Positions 39,995-48,603 of a stretch of DNA of 64,000 nucleotides are shown here, one piece after another. Numbering within the stretch: position 1 is the stretch's first letter; every line of letters starts with the position of its first letter. A program made the position numbers and the translations under genes. The notes below the pieces were generated by a model. That model did not search any database, had not been told where the DNA came from, and saw nothing but the letters and a program-made list of their open reading frames with translations. The stretch comes from an uncultured Actinomycetes bacterium. Its GTDB lineage: Bacteria; Actinomycetota; Actinomycetes; S36-B12; UBA10799. Location of the stretch: the NCBI GenBank assembly GCA_946803585.1, contig CAMPEQ010000007.1, positions 466,451 to 530,450 of the forward strand. Reading direction: 5' to 3'.

Positions 39995-40848
39995 GCCATC
40001 CCACCCAGTCGTCTCAGGATCGCCCCGCGACGCGGACTAGCTGGATTCCGTGGGTCGGGCTGGTAGCCACTATTGGCCTTCAGATCTTGTGGCCGCTGTC
40101 TTCTGGCCAGCCAAGGATTGCGCTCACAATCACAACTGTGATCGTCTTTGCGGCCACTAGCGTTAGTCATGCGTGGGTGACCCACGGGGCCGGCTGGGCG
40201 ATGGCCTACCTCGGCATCACGTTCGGGTTCGCGTTCGCCCTTGAAGCGGTCGGCACCAATAGCGGATTCCCGTTCGGGGCATACGAGTACGGCGACATGC
40301 TGGGAGTGCGCGTTACCGACGTGCCCCTGCTCATCCCCCTCGCCTGGGCAATGACTGCCTACCCGGTACTGCTACTGAGTCGGCGTATTGCACAGTCCTT
40401 CACTAGCGCGGGCGTAATCCGGTACGTCGCAACGACCGCGGTAGGCGCATTCGCCATGACAACCTGGGATCTCTTCCTCGACCCGCAAATGGTCTCGCAG
40501 GACTACTGGGTGTGGCGTGATCCCTCACCCGCCCTGCCGGGAATTGAAGGGATACCTGCGGGCAACTATCTGGGCTGGCTAGTCGGAAGCGCAATCCTGA
40601 TCGCTCTACTTAACTCCTTGCCGACGAGAATCGCTGATGAGCGAGTTCCGGCTGCACTCTGGACATGGACCTGGGTCGGCGGAATCATCTCGAATGCCTT
40701 CTTCTTCGGCCGCCCATCTGTTGCCGTCGTTGGCGGTATTGCGATGGGATTGGTAACGGTTCCCTACCTCTACCTCCTCACCAGGGATCGACGAACTCCC
40801 ACCAGCAGCCAAGCCGCCGACCAGCCCCTGGCACAGGTGGATCAGTGA
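39991..40848 (+). CDS. cruF: Carotenoid biosynthesis membrane protein, CruF-like hydratase
   Basis: 285 residues, about seven to eight membrane helices, with the family segment FAFALEAVGTNSGFPFGAYEYG and downstream AMTTWDLFLDPQMVSQDYWVW, which carry the conserved acidic residues of the CruF/bacterioruberin-hydratase family (Pfam carotenoid biosynthesis protein). It adds water across the C-1,2 double bond of acyclic ends to give 1-hydroxy carotenoids. The ATG at 39991 overlaps the previous TGA (ATGA); the longer open frame to 39907 lies inside crtA and is rejected. The next gene is a CruG-like glycosyltransferase, the same order as cruF-cruG in cyanobacteria. Confidence 0.8.
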   Translation: MSHPTQSSQDRPATRTSWIPWVGLVATIGLQILWPLSSGQPRIALTITTVIVFAATSVSHAWVTHGAGWAMAYLGITFGFAFALEAVGTNSGFPFGAYEYGDMLGVRVTDVPLLIPLAWAMTAYPVLLLSRRIAQSFTSAGVIRYVATTAVGAFAMTTWDLFLDPQMVSQDYWVWRDPSPALPGIEGIPAGNYLGWLVGSAILIALLNSLPTRIADERVPAALWTWTWVGGIISNAFFFGRPSVAVVGGIAMGLVTVPYLYLLTRDRRTPTSSQAADQPLAQVDQ

Positions 40849-42059
40849 ACTCGCTCGTTCCTCCCCGGTCGACGACGGTGCAACCACGGCGGTGGCGACG
40901 ACCACTCCAGATAGCGATGGCGGTATCGGCAGGACTTGGTGTTGCCCTCGCCGGCCAAACACTGCGCAACTGCCGAGCGCTGCCATCAGTGACAGTCCGA
41001 AAACCCACTAGCGAAGAGCCTGATATGAGCAACAACGTCGGCACCCGCGCGGGGCAAACACCCACACCGACGATCGCAGTCTTACTTCCCGTTCGAAATG
41101 AGCAACGCAACATTCGCCAGTGTCTGGATTCCATCCTTGCCCAGCAAGGAGTGACCGAGATCATCGTGCTGGATGATCAATCAACAGATGACACCGCTGA
41201 GATGGCCGCTGAGCTGCTTGGATCAGATCCACGCGCACAACTGATCCTTGGCGAGAGTGACCCACCCGAGAACTGGCTGGGGAAGCCGTGGGCGTGCGCC
41301 CGACTTGCCGCGGCGACGAATGCCGACGTGCTCGTCTTCGTCGATGCCGACGTCGTCTTGGAACCTTCCGCCGTCGTGGCCTCCACCGACCTGCTGATCG
41401 CGGAGGGTCTGGCCATGCTGTGTCCCTATCCGCAGCAGGACGCCAACACCGCTCTCACTCGACTCATTCAGCCCCTCTTGCAATGGTCGTGGCTTACCTT
41501 CATTCCCTACCGCTACTCCATGACCGCACAACCACCGTCGATGGCCGTTGGCAATGGCCAACTCGCGCTGTTTACCCGGGATGCCTACTTGCAGGTCGGA
41601 GGCCACCACGCCGTTGCCAATGAAGTTGTCGAAGACATCGCTCTCGCGCGAGCGCTTCGCAGCGCTGGAATGCGTACCGCAGTTGTCGATGGTCACCAGA
41701 TCGCCACCTGCAAGATGTACGCGACCGACCGCGAGTTGATAGACGGCTACACCAAATCCCTCTGGCAGGCATTCGGCCCTCCCGTCCAGCAACTCAGCAC
41801 CCTGGGACTTCTCGCCTACCTCTATCTACTCCCCCCGATTGCGCTCAGCAGTAGTGACCGCCCAACTCGGGTCTCGACGATAGTGGCGATGGCAGCGGCA
41901 GTGGTCGGGCGTGGCTTGGTCGCACACCGAACCGGACAACGGATACTCCCGGAAGTCGCCTTTGCGCCTGTCGCGGTCGGCGGACTGATCGCCCTCACCG
42001 CGTTGTCAACATATCGCCGTGCACGGGGGCAGCTAACGTGGAAGGGCCGCCGGGTATAG
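40845..42059 (+). CDS. cruG: Family 2 glycosyltransferase, CruG-like
   Basis: 404 residues from a GTG overlapping the cruF TGA (GTGA), with AGGTGG upstream. A short membrane segment (IAMAVSAGLGVALAGQTL, about 25-43) precedes a GT-A domain: IAVLLPVRNEQRNIRQCLDS, VLDDQSTDDT, LVFVDADVVLEP (DxD), and two or three C-terminal helices. CruG attaches a sugar to hydroxylated carotenoid ends in cyanobacteria; the coupled order with cruF supports that here. The sugar and position are unknown. Its last 27 bp overlap the convergent peptidase gene. Confidence 0.78.
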   Translation: MNSLVPPRSTTVQPRRWRRPLQIAMAVSAGLGVALAGQTLRNCRALPSVTVRKPTSEEPDMSNNVGTRAGQTPTPTIAVLLPVRNEQRNIRQCLDSILAQQGVTEIIVLDDQSTDDTAEMAAELLGSDPRAQLILGESDPPENWLGKPWACARLAAATNADVLVFVDADVVLEPSAVVASTDLLIAEGLAMLCPYPQQDANTALTRLIQPLLQWSWLTFIPYRYSMTAQPPSMAVGNGQLALFTRDAYLQVGGHHAVANEVVEDIALARALRSAGMRTAVVDGHQIATCKMYATDRELIDGYTKSLWQAFGPPVQQLSTLGLLAYLYLLPPIALSSSDRPTRVSTIVAMAAAVVGRGLVAHRTGQRILPEVAFAPVAVGGLIALTALSTYRRARGQLTWKGRRV

Positions 42060-42824
42060 CGGCTGACGATCTTTGATCGCGGCCCATAGCCGGGTGCCAA
42101 ACTCGAAGTGCCACCACTCACAGTCGAGCTGGACGAATCCAGCCGTGACCATCACGCAGCGCAGTAGCCGACGTAAGTCTCGCACCATCCGGTCAGCATC
42201 GCCCGCACCATCCGGGGCCCCAACCTGCTCGAAGTAGTCACTAGTCGCGGCCGGGACGAACTCGTCAAATCTTGTGCCCAGATTGAGCGGAACTGACTGC
42301 CAAGTCAGGGTCACATCTAGCGTGCCACCTGTCGCATGTGGCGGGGGCCTAGTCGCATCTAGTGAGGGCGGACTGACGAACCCCGGTGCGAGACCACCAT
42401 CTTGGTAAGCGACCGTATGAAGCTCACGCTGGAGTTGTGGGTCACGCCAGCCGTCCCACACGGCGAAACCAAATCCTGGTGGGAGCTGACGCAGCGCCAA
42501 CCGCAGCGCTGCTCGGGTTCCTTCTCGGATCATCGCGCTGGGGACCGCATGCGGCCAACCCTCGTGCCAATAGGCGCCGAGATCACGGATGAGCGCGGTG
42601 TCGATTGCTACCAGGCTCTCCTGTCGACCATAGGCCTGCTCGGGTGAGACAGGCGGGAACGAGTCCCCGCTCGGATCGCCCAACAGCGACGGGATTGCCG
42701 AGTAGGTCGAAAGATCCGGTATCGCCGGAATGTCAGGGACCACCACCGAAATCGATTCAACGTCGACGCCACACCACTGGTAAGTCGGCAACTGCGAGAG
42801 CCGGTGCTGATGATCGTGAGCCAT
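42033..42824 (-). CDS. M15-family D-Ala-D-Ala dipeptidase (VanX/DdpX-like)
   Basis: 263 residues. The zinc-binding signature is in two parts: PHATGGTLDVTLTW (His and Asp ligands, S/xHxxGxxxD type) and CEWWHFEFGT (catalytic Glu and third ligand His). Cytoplasmic VanX-type enzymes hydrolyse D-Ala-D-Ala; no signal peptide is seen, so it may recycle peptidoglycan dipeptides. The start is uncertain: the ATG at 42822-42824 is used, but it is 20 bp from the divergent crtD-like GTG, and an internal GTG a few codons later is possible. Embedded among carotenoid genes without an obvious functional link. Confidence 0.8.
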   Translation of the reverse strand: MAHDHQHRLSQLPTYQWCGVDVESISVVVPDIPAIPDLSTYSAIPSLLGDPSGDSFPPVSPEQAYGRQESLVAIDTALIRDLGAYWHEGWPHAVPSAMIREGTRAALRLALRQLPPGFGFAVWDGWRDPQLQRELHTVAYQDGGLAPGFVSPPSLDATRPPPHATGGTLDVTLTWQSVPLNLGTRFDEFVPAATSDYFEQVGAPDGAGDADRMVRDLRRLLRCVMVTAGFVQLDCEWWHFEFGTRLWAAIKDRQPLYPAALPR

Positions 42825-42830
42825 AGGACA

Positions 42831-42836
42831 TATCGT
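42831..42836 (+). promoter_or_regulatory. Leaderless -10 box of the CrtD-like desaturase
   Basis: TATCGT, 8 nt before the GTG at 42845, with no Shine-Dalgarno. The box sits within the 20-bp gap between the two divergent start codons, so the -35 would lie inside the peptidase coding region. Confidence 0.4.
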
Positions 42837-42844
42837 CGGGCACC

Positions 42845-44338
42845 GTGGCACAGGTGATTGTGATCGGGGCAGGCATCGGCGGTTTGGCGACAGCTGCCCG
42901 ATTGGGCGTCAAGGGACACGATGTGACCGTCCTGGAGCAAGCTGACTCAGTCGGAGGGAAGGCACAGTCCTTCACTCGCGACGGTTTCGTCTTCGATACT
43001 GGGCCAAGTCTGTTGACACTGCCCGCGGTGTATCGCGACCTCTTCCTCAAGACGGGATCCGCGCTTGAAGAGAACGTGGATCTGCAACCAGTAGACCCAG
43101 GCACGGCCTACTGGTGGCCAGATGGTGCTCACGTCACCCTTCCTGGAGTCGGGCCCGCTGCCATCGCGAACACGCTCGGTGAGACCTTCGGTGGGACTGC
43201 CCGCGAGGATTGGCTCGCCCTGATGGCTCGGGCCGCTGACATCTGGGAGATCACTCGACGTCCGTTCCTGGAAGCCCCGCTTTCCGGACTACCTGATTTG
43301 ATGCGCCTGGCAAAGGACCCTAAGGACGTCAAGACTGTGGCTCCGTGGCAATCGCTGCGTTCACTTGGCAAGCGATACCTACAAGATCCGCACCTGCGAG
43401 ATCTACTGGACCGGTATGCCACGTACTCGGGATCAGACCCCCGAAAGGCACCCGCGGCGCTGGCCACAATTCCCTACGTCGAGCAGACCTTTGGCAGCTG
43501 GCATATCGGCGGCGGGGTCCATCACTTGGCGGACGCACTAGCCCAACGTTGCCTCGAGCGGAAGGTCACCATCGAGCTTGGGACTGACGTCGTTTCAATC
43601 GACCTACTTGGTGGCGAAGTGAGCTCGGTGACCACTGCCGACGGCCGAGTTCACCCCGCAGATATCGTCGTTGCGAATGCCGACGCCTCGCATGTCTACA
43701 CCGACCTCGTTAGCGACTCGCGAACCAGAGGTCCGCTACGCGGCATCAGTAAGGCCACCGCATCCTTCTCCGGCTTCGTTCTGCTGCTTGCAGTCAAGGG
43801 TCGTACTCCCGGAATTTCACATCACAATGTCTGGTTTGGCCAGGACTACGATGCGGAGTTCGACGCAGTGTTCGGTGGCCAACCCGCGACCGAACCAACA
43901 ATCTATGCGTGCGTCCCAGACGATCCAGAGATGCGGCCGGACGATGCTCATGAGTCATGGTTCGTCCTTATCAATGCACCCACCCATGGCGACGGTAAGA
44001 ACCAGTTTGAATGGACCGACGAATTTGCGCAGTCATATGCCGACCAGATGATCGAACTGCTCGCAGCGCGCGGAGTTGACCTACACGATCGGATTCTGTG
44101 GCGAGAAGTGGTCACTCCGGCCGACTTAGCACACCGAACGCGAGCACCCGGAGGATCGATCTACGGGACTTCCAGTAACGGAATGCGCGCTGCATTTTTG
44201 CGACCGTCTAACAAGTCCCCGATTCCCGGGCTATTCCTCGTCGGCGGTTCCGCGCATCCCGGTGGCGGCCTGCCGCTCGTCGGAATGTCAGCCGACATCG
44301 TGGCAACTCAGATCGGCCGAGCTAAGAAGCGTCGCTAG
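42845..44338 (+). CDS. CrtI-family carotenoid desaturase, CrtD-like
   Basis: FAD-dependent desaturase/isomerase of 497 residues. N-terminal Rossmann motif VIVIGAGIGGLATAARL and TVLEQADSVGGKA; C-terminal motif GLFLVGGSAHPGGGLPLVG. The pattern AFLRPSNKSPIPGLFLVGGS is closer to CrtD/CrtN-type enzymes than to the phytoene desaturase encoded at 47124, so C-3,4 desaturation of a 1-hydroxy carotenoid is the likely step, but this is a judgement by eye. GTG start, apparently leaderless. It ends 4 bp inside the convergent CDP-alcohol phosphotransferase gene. Confidence 0.78.
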   Translation: MAQVIVIGAGIGGLATAARLGVKGHDVTVLEQADSVGGKAQSFTRDGFVFDTGPSLLTLPAVYRDLFLKTGSALEENVDLQPVDPGTAYWWPDGAHVTLPGVGPAAIANTLGETFGGTAREDWLALMARAADIWEITRRPFLEAPLSGLPDLMRLAKDPKDVKTVAPWQSLRSLGKRYLQDPHLRDLLDRYATYSGSDPRKAPAALATIPYVEQTFGSWHIGGGVHHLADALAQRCLERKVTIELGTDVVSIDLLGGEVSSVTTADGRVHPADIVVANADASHVYTDLVSDSRTRGPLRGISKATASFSGFVLLLAVKGRTPGISHHNVWFGQDYDAEFDAVFGGQPATEPTIYACVPDDPEMRPDDAHESWFVLINAPTHGDGKNQFEWTDEFAQSYADQMIELLAARGVDLHDRILWREVVTPADLAHRTRAPGGSIYGTSSNGMRAAFLRPSNKSPIPGLFLVGGSAHPGGGLPLVGMSADIVATQIGRAKKRR

Positions 44339-45072
44339 TCCCCGATCAGTCTCTTGCGCAAGGTGGCGAACACCTGACACACACCCACCACTGCCACCGC
44401 GAGAGCGAGCCAGGCTCCAATACTCGCCCACCCCGCTGTATCGATTCCGTAGGGTGACCAGCTCGCTAAACCGATGAACACCGCCACGATAATCACTCTC
44501 GTCGGCCGCTCGGAGATACTCACGACGCCCACCTCGGCCACGCCCAGGCCCGCAGCCCTAGCCCTGGCGTACTCCTGAATCGATCCGGCAAATCCGGCGG
44601 CAACGACTACCCAACCGGGTGCGCCAAGCACCCACAGTGCGACCAGCAGCGATACATCGCTGATCCGATCGGCGATCGAATCTAGAACGTAGCCCCACCG
44701 CGTCGTTCGCCCACTGATGACCGCGACCGCACCATCGAGGTTGTCCAGCAGGCCGGTTGCAGCCGTGAAAACTACCGCAACAACCAGCCACCAAGACTGT
44801 TCAGTTCGGGTGTACTGCCACGCCAACAGAGGTACGGCGATCGCGATTACCAGCCCGATACCGGTCACGCCATTGGGCGACAGGCCAATCCGGGTCATTG
44901 GCCGGGCCAGACCGTAGGCGAATGTAAGCCACACCCTGATGAGTGGGCTCGTTCGCGGGTCAACACCGCCGTGTAGCTCGGACCAGCGATGAAAGTACTG
45001 CTCGAGGGTTGTCGCCGCCGCAGCCGGTCCGTACTTGTCCGTTCCGCCAGGCAATGGCCGGTCAGCAGTCAC
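44335..45072 (-). CDS. CDP-alcohol phosphatidyltransferase family protein
   Basis: Membrane enzyme of 245 residues with about five to six helices. The family motif (DxxDGxxARx8Gx3Dx3D) reads DNLDGAVAVISGRTTRWG followed by YVLDSIAD: the four Asp and the spacing are kept, but the Arg after DGxxA is Val. It transfers a phospho-alcohol from CDP to an acceptor lipid; substrate unknown. N-terminal 70 residues are soluble. GTG start, 1 nt after the metF stop, so it is the second gene of a metF operon, convergent to the crtD-like gene. Confidence 0.8.
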   Translation of the reverse strand: MTADRPLPGGTDKYGPAAAATTLEQYFHRWSELHGGVDPRTSPLIRVWLTFAYGLARPMTRIGLSPNGVTGIGLVIAIAVPLLAWQYTRTEQSWWLVVAVVFTAATGLLDNLDGAVAVISGRTTRWGYVLDSIADRISDVSLLVALWVLGAPGWVVVAAGFAGSIQEYARARAAGLGVAEVGVVSISERPTRVIIVAVFIGLASWSPYGIDTAGWASIGAWLALAVAVVGVCQVFATLRKRLIGD

Positions 45073-45073
45073 G

Positions 45074-45952
45074 TCACGCAGAGGTAGTAAGACCGAGATT
45101 CGTGTAGATCTCCCGTGTCGCGGTTGACCTATTCAGCGTGTAGAAATGCAGACCGGGCGCACCGCCATCAAGTAGTTCGCGGCACATCTGACTTGCCTTC
45201 TCAATGCCGATGCCGCGAACAGCATCGGGAGCCACCCCGTCGAAACCTGCCTTGACAGCGGCTGGGAATTCCGCGCCAGAGAGCGTAGCGAATCGTTGAA
45301 TTTGGGCTAGGTTCGTAACCGGCATGATCCCGGGAATGATCGGGATAGTCACGCCGATCGCCCGCGAGCGCTCCACTAGGTTGAAGTAGGTTGCTGACTC
45401 GAAGAAGAACTGGGTGATGGCAAAGCTTGCCCCCGCCTCTTGCTTTGCCAGCAAGATCTTGGCGTCAAGGTCCGCCGACTGGGAGGCTGGATGCGGGTCC
45501 GGGAACGCGGCTACGCCAACACAGAAACCATTGGACCCCCTCACGAGCTCGACGAGGTCACTCGCATAGTTCAGTCCACCCTCGAACGGAACCCACGCGG
45601 CTCCCGGTCCCCCCGCCGGGTCACCCCGCAAGGCGAGGATATTGCGAACACCGGCAGCTTCATACTCGGCTACAACCTTGTGCAACTCCTGAACGGACGC
45701 ACCGACGCAGGTCAAATGCCCAACAGGCAGCAGTGACGTCTCCCGAGCAATTCGACCAGTAATAGCCACTGTGCGCTCGCGGGTCGTGCCACCGGCACCG
45801 TAGGTTACCGAGACGAAGCTGGGAGCGAGCGGCTCAAGGTCACCGAGTGCCTGCCAGAGCGCGACCTCTCCAGCATCGGTCTTGGGTGGGAAGAACTCAA
45901 ATGAAATCGAGGTCTTACCCGCAGCAATGGACTCGTCAACACGTGCAGACAT
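45074..45952 (-). CDS. metF: 5,10-methylenetetrahydrofolate reductase
   Basis: Flavin-dependent reduction of methylene-THF to methyl-THF for methionine synthesis. 292 residues. FEFFPPKTDAGEVALW near the N-terminus, SVTYGAGGTTRERT, LALRGDPAGG, and FAITQFFFES are characteristic. The ATG has no ribosome-binding site but has TAGGCT 6 nt upstream, so it is probably leaderless. It shares a divergent promoter region (90 bp) with the polyprenyl synthase gene. Confidence 0.96.
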   Translation of the reverse strand: MSARVDESIAAGKTSISFEFFPPKTDAGEVALWQALGDLEPLAPSFVSVTYGAGGTTRERTVAITGRIARETSLLPVGHLTCVGASVQELHKVVAEYEAAGVRNILALRGDPAGGPGAAWVPFEGGLNYASDLVELVRGSNGFCVGVAAFPDPHPASQSADLDAKILLAKQEAGASFAITQFFFESATYFNLVERSRAIGVTIPIIPGIMPVTNLAQIQRFATLSGAEFPAAVKAGFDGVAPDAVRGIGIEKASQMCRELLDGGAPGLHFYTLNRSTATREIYTNLGLTTSA

Positions 45953-45958
45953 GTGTGC

Positions 45959-45964
45959 AGCCTA
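45959..45964 (-). promoter_or_regulatory. Leaderless -10 box of metF
   Basis: TAGGCT on the minus strand, 6 nt before the ATG at 45950-45952. No clear -35. Confidence 0.4.
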
Positions 45965-46029
45965 GTACGCCAAGCGCGATCTTTCGCACAGTGTTTACCA
46001 CCTGGATTCGCTGCCGAGATCGCCGTGCC

Positions 46030-46035
46030 TAGAGT
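46030..46035 (+). promoter_or_regulatory. Leaderless -10 box of the GGPP synthase gene
   Basis: TAGAGT, 7 nt before the GTG at 46043. A partial -35 (TTCGCT, 46007-46012) lies 17 bp upstream. It supports the GTG over an ATG-type start further upstream. Confidence 0.5.
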
Positions 46036-46042
46036 TGGTCTC

Positions 46043-47119
46043 GTGGATACGCCAACGTCCCCCTTGGATATCGATGACGTGCGCTCCCGCATCTCATCCG
46101 CTCTCGAAGAATTTATCGACGGCCAAGAGAACCATCTCAACGAAATCAGCCCACAACTAGAAGCGCTCTACGACCTTGCTCGGTCCTTCACTACCGGCGG
46201 CAAGAGAATTCGATCGGTGCTGGCATGGTGGGGCTGGCGCGGGGCGGGGGGTGGCGCCGCGGACGGTGACGCTGTCAAAGCCGTGACCTCGTTGGAACTC
46301 CTTCAAGCCTGCGCGCTCATCCACGATGACGTGATGGACGGGTCGGACACGCGGCGCGGACTACCGTCGATTCACCGCAGCCTGGAGCGACTGCACGCCA
46401 ATCGAGGCTGGACTGGATCCGCCGAGGGTTTTGGGGTGGCCGGTGCGATCCTTCTCGGCGACCTCTTCCTCACATGGTCCGATCAGCTGCTCTTCGAGTC
46501 CGGGCTTCCCCCTGAGAGCCTGTTGCGGGCAAAACCGGTCTTTGACGTGATGCGAAGCGAGCTCATGGCCGGGCAGTATCTCGACGTCGTCGAGCAAGCT
46601 CGGGGGGACACAACAACCGACCGCGCGCTTCACGTAGCCCGCTACAAGTCAGCTAAGTACTCCATCGAGCGGCCCCTTCACATCGGCGTCACTCTGGCAG
46701 CCGAGCGACCCGACCTTATTTCCGCACTCTCTAGCTACGGGCTTCCCCTAGGCGAGGCATTCCAACTCCGAGATGACGTGCTGGGTGTCTTTGGCGATCC
46801 AGTTGTTACTGGAAAGCCCGCTGGGGACGATATCCGCGAGGGCAAGCGAACGTTCTTAGTCGCAGCTGCCTTCGAGTCCGCAGATAGTGCCCAAGCAGAC
46901 GTACTCCAGGTTGCCCTCGGCAATCCATCCCTGTCACAACAAGACGTGGAACGCGTCAGGGAAGTTATCGTCGCAACAAGGGCGTTGGCGCGCACTGAGG
47001 AGCAGATCGAGACTCTGACCCAACAGGCACTGGCAGCGCTAAGCGGCGCCGATCTCGCTAACGGCGCCGGAGATGTCCTCACCCGTTTGGCCACTGCGAC
47101 AACCCAGCGAAAGATGTAG
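46043..47119 (+). CDS. crtE: Polyprenyl diphosphate synthase (GGPP synthase, CrtE/IdsA type)
   Basis: Condenses IPP with allylic diphosphates; 358 residues from the GTG at 46043. First Asp-rich motif LIHDDVMDGSDTRRG, second LRDDVLGVFGDP with GKPAGDDIREGKRT following. The residues around the first motif fit a short-chain (C15-C20) actinobacterial IdsA-like synthase, so it probably supplies geranylgeranyl diphosphate for carotenoids. An open frame to 45953 is rejected since TAGAGT sits just before the GTG. It is 4 bp upstream of the crtI-like gene. Confidence 0.9.
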   Translation: MDTPTSPLDIDDVRSRISSALEEFIDGQENHLNEISPQLEALYDLARSFTTGGKRIRSVLAWWGWRGAGGGAADGDAVKAVTSLELLQACALIHDDVMDGSDTRRGLPSIHRSLERLHANRGWTGSAEGFGVAGAILLGDLFLTWSDQLLFESGLPPESLLRAKPVFDVMRSELMAGQYLDVVEQARGDTTTDRALHVARYKSAKYSIERPLHIGVTLAAERPDLISALSSYGLPLGEAFQLRDDVLGVFGDPVVTGKPAGDDIREGKRTFLVAAAFESADSAQADVLQVALGNPSLSQQDVERVREVIVATRALARTEEQIETLTQQALAALSGADLANGAGDVLTRLATATTQRKM

Positions 47120-47123
47120 TCGC

Positions 47124-48590
47124 GTGAAGAGGGTGCAGGGCAGATCTGACCACGTCGTTGTGGTCGGTGCTGGACTCGGTGGACTCGCGACAGCGATGCG
47201 ACTGGCCGGGGCAGGTAGGCGCGTCACGGTGCTTGAGCGGGAGTCAGTTCCGGGTGGCCGCGCCGGAATTTGGCAAGCCGATGGTCACGTTTTTGACACC
47301 GGACCGACAGTGCTTACGATGCCGAACCTCATCGACGATGTATTCGCCGCGCTTGGTGAGCAGACGAAGGACTGGCTAGAGCTTGAGCCGGTCTCACCGC
47401 TCTACCGGACGTACTACCCCGACGGCAGCCAGCTTGATGTCCACTCCGATATCGGGCAGATGGCCGAGGAGATCGCGGCTGTTATTGGCCCCGACGAGGC
47501 TGGAAACTACGAGCGGTTCGTCGAGTACGTTCGAGAGCTATACCGACTTGAGATGCACGACTTCATTGACCGCAATATTGATTCTCCCCTCGACCTACTC
47601 ACGCCAAATCTTGCCAAACTGATCGCCATCGGCGGGTTTCGTCGACTAGCTCCGAAAGTCAACGAGTTCCTCAAGGATCCGCGCACGCAGCGCGTATTTT
47701 CGTTCCAGGCCATGTACGCCGGACTTTCACCGTTCGATGCATTGGCTATCTATGCAGTGATCGCGTATATGGATTCAGTCGCTGGAGTGTACTTCCCAAA
47801 GGGTGGAATGCATGCCCTACCGAATGCGATGGCCGCAGCCGCAGGCGCTCATGGAGTTGACTTCCGCTACAACACCGAGGTCACCTCGGTTGAACACGAT
47901 GGATCCCGAGCCTGCGCGGTCATCACCGACGGCGGTGAGCGGATCAGTGCTGACGTCGTCGTTTTGAACCCCGACCTTCCCGTTGCGTACCGGGATCTGC
48001 TCGGCATTGACCCCTGGTCGATTCGTCGGCTGGACTACTCCCCTTCCTGCGCATTGCTACTAGCCGGTTCCACCGCTCGATACAGCAAGATCGCCCATCA
48101 CAATATTCACTTCGGGGCAAAGTGGCGGGGCGTATTCGACGAGCTCATTACCCGCTCAGAGATCATGACTGACCCGAGCTTCTTCGTGACGAACTCCTCG
48201 CGCTCGGATCCCTCCCTCGCTCCAGATGGGAAGGAGAACTACTACGTGCTGTTTCCAACACCGAACAATCGCGCACGAATTGACTGGAAGCAGTTTGGTC
48301 CGCGCTATCGCGACGAGATGGTGCGGGTCATGGAAGCCAACGGCTACGTCGGGTTCGGTGATTCGATCACTGTGGAGCAGTTGACCACCCCAGCAGACTG
48401 GCAGGCTCGTGGGATGGAAGCCGGTGCCCCGTTCGCCGCGACCCACTCCTTTAGCCAGACCGGTCCATTTCGCCCCCGCAACCTTTGGGGAGAGAACGTC
48501 GTCTTCGTTGGATCGGGAACGACCCCAGGCGTTGGTGTTCCAATGGTGTTGATCTCGGGCCGTCTCGCTGCACAGCGAATCACTGGATGA
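47124..48590 (+). CDS. crtI: Phytoene desaturase, CrtI-like
   Basis: FAD-dependent desaturase, 488 residues from the GTG at 47124 (4 bp after the crtE stop). N-terminal VVVVGAGLGGLATAMRL and TVLERESVPGGRAG; C-terminal VFVGSGTTPGVGVPMVL, the CrtI signature. THSFSQTGPFRPRN corresponds to the conserved segment before it. Converts phytoene to neurosporene or lycopene by two to four desaturations. It is followed by a thioesterase gene 13 bp away. The second CrtI-type gene at 42845 is the more divergent copy. Confidence 0.88.
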   Translation: MKRVQGRSDHVVVVGAGLGGLATAMRLAGAGRRVTVLERESVPGGRAGIWQADGHVFDTGPTVLTMPNLIDDVFAALGEQTKDWLELEPVSPLYRTYYPDGSQLDVHSDIGQMAEEIAAVIGPDEAGNYERFVEYVRELYRLEMHDFIDRNIDSPLDLLTPNLAKLIAIGGFRRLAPKVNEFLKDPRTQRVFSFQAMYAGLSPFDALAIYAVIAYMDSVAGVYFPKGGMHALPNAMAAAAGAHGVDFRYNTEVTSVEHDGSRACAVITDGGERISADVVVLNPDLPVAYRDLLGIDPWSIRRLDYSPSCALLLAGSTARYSKIAHHNIHFGAKWRGVFDELITRSEIMTDPSFFVTNSSRSDPSLAPDGKENYYVLFPTPNNRARIDWKQFGPRYRDEMVRVMEANGYVGFGDSITVEQLTTPADWQARGMEAGAPFAATHSFSQTGPFRPRNLWGENVVFVGSGTTPGVGVPMVLISGRLAAQRITG

Positions 48591-48603
48591 AAGGCAGACA
48601 ATA

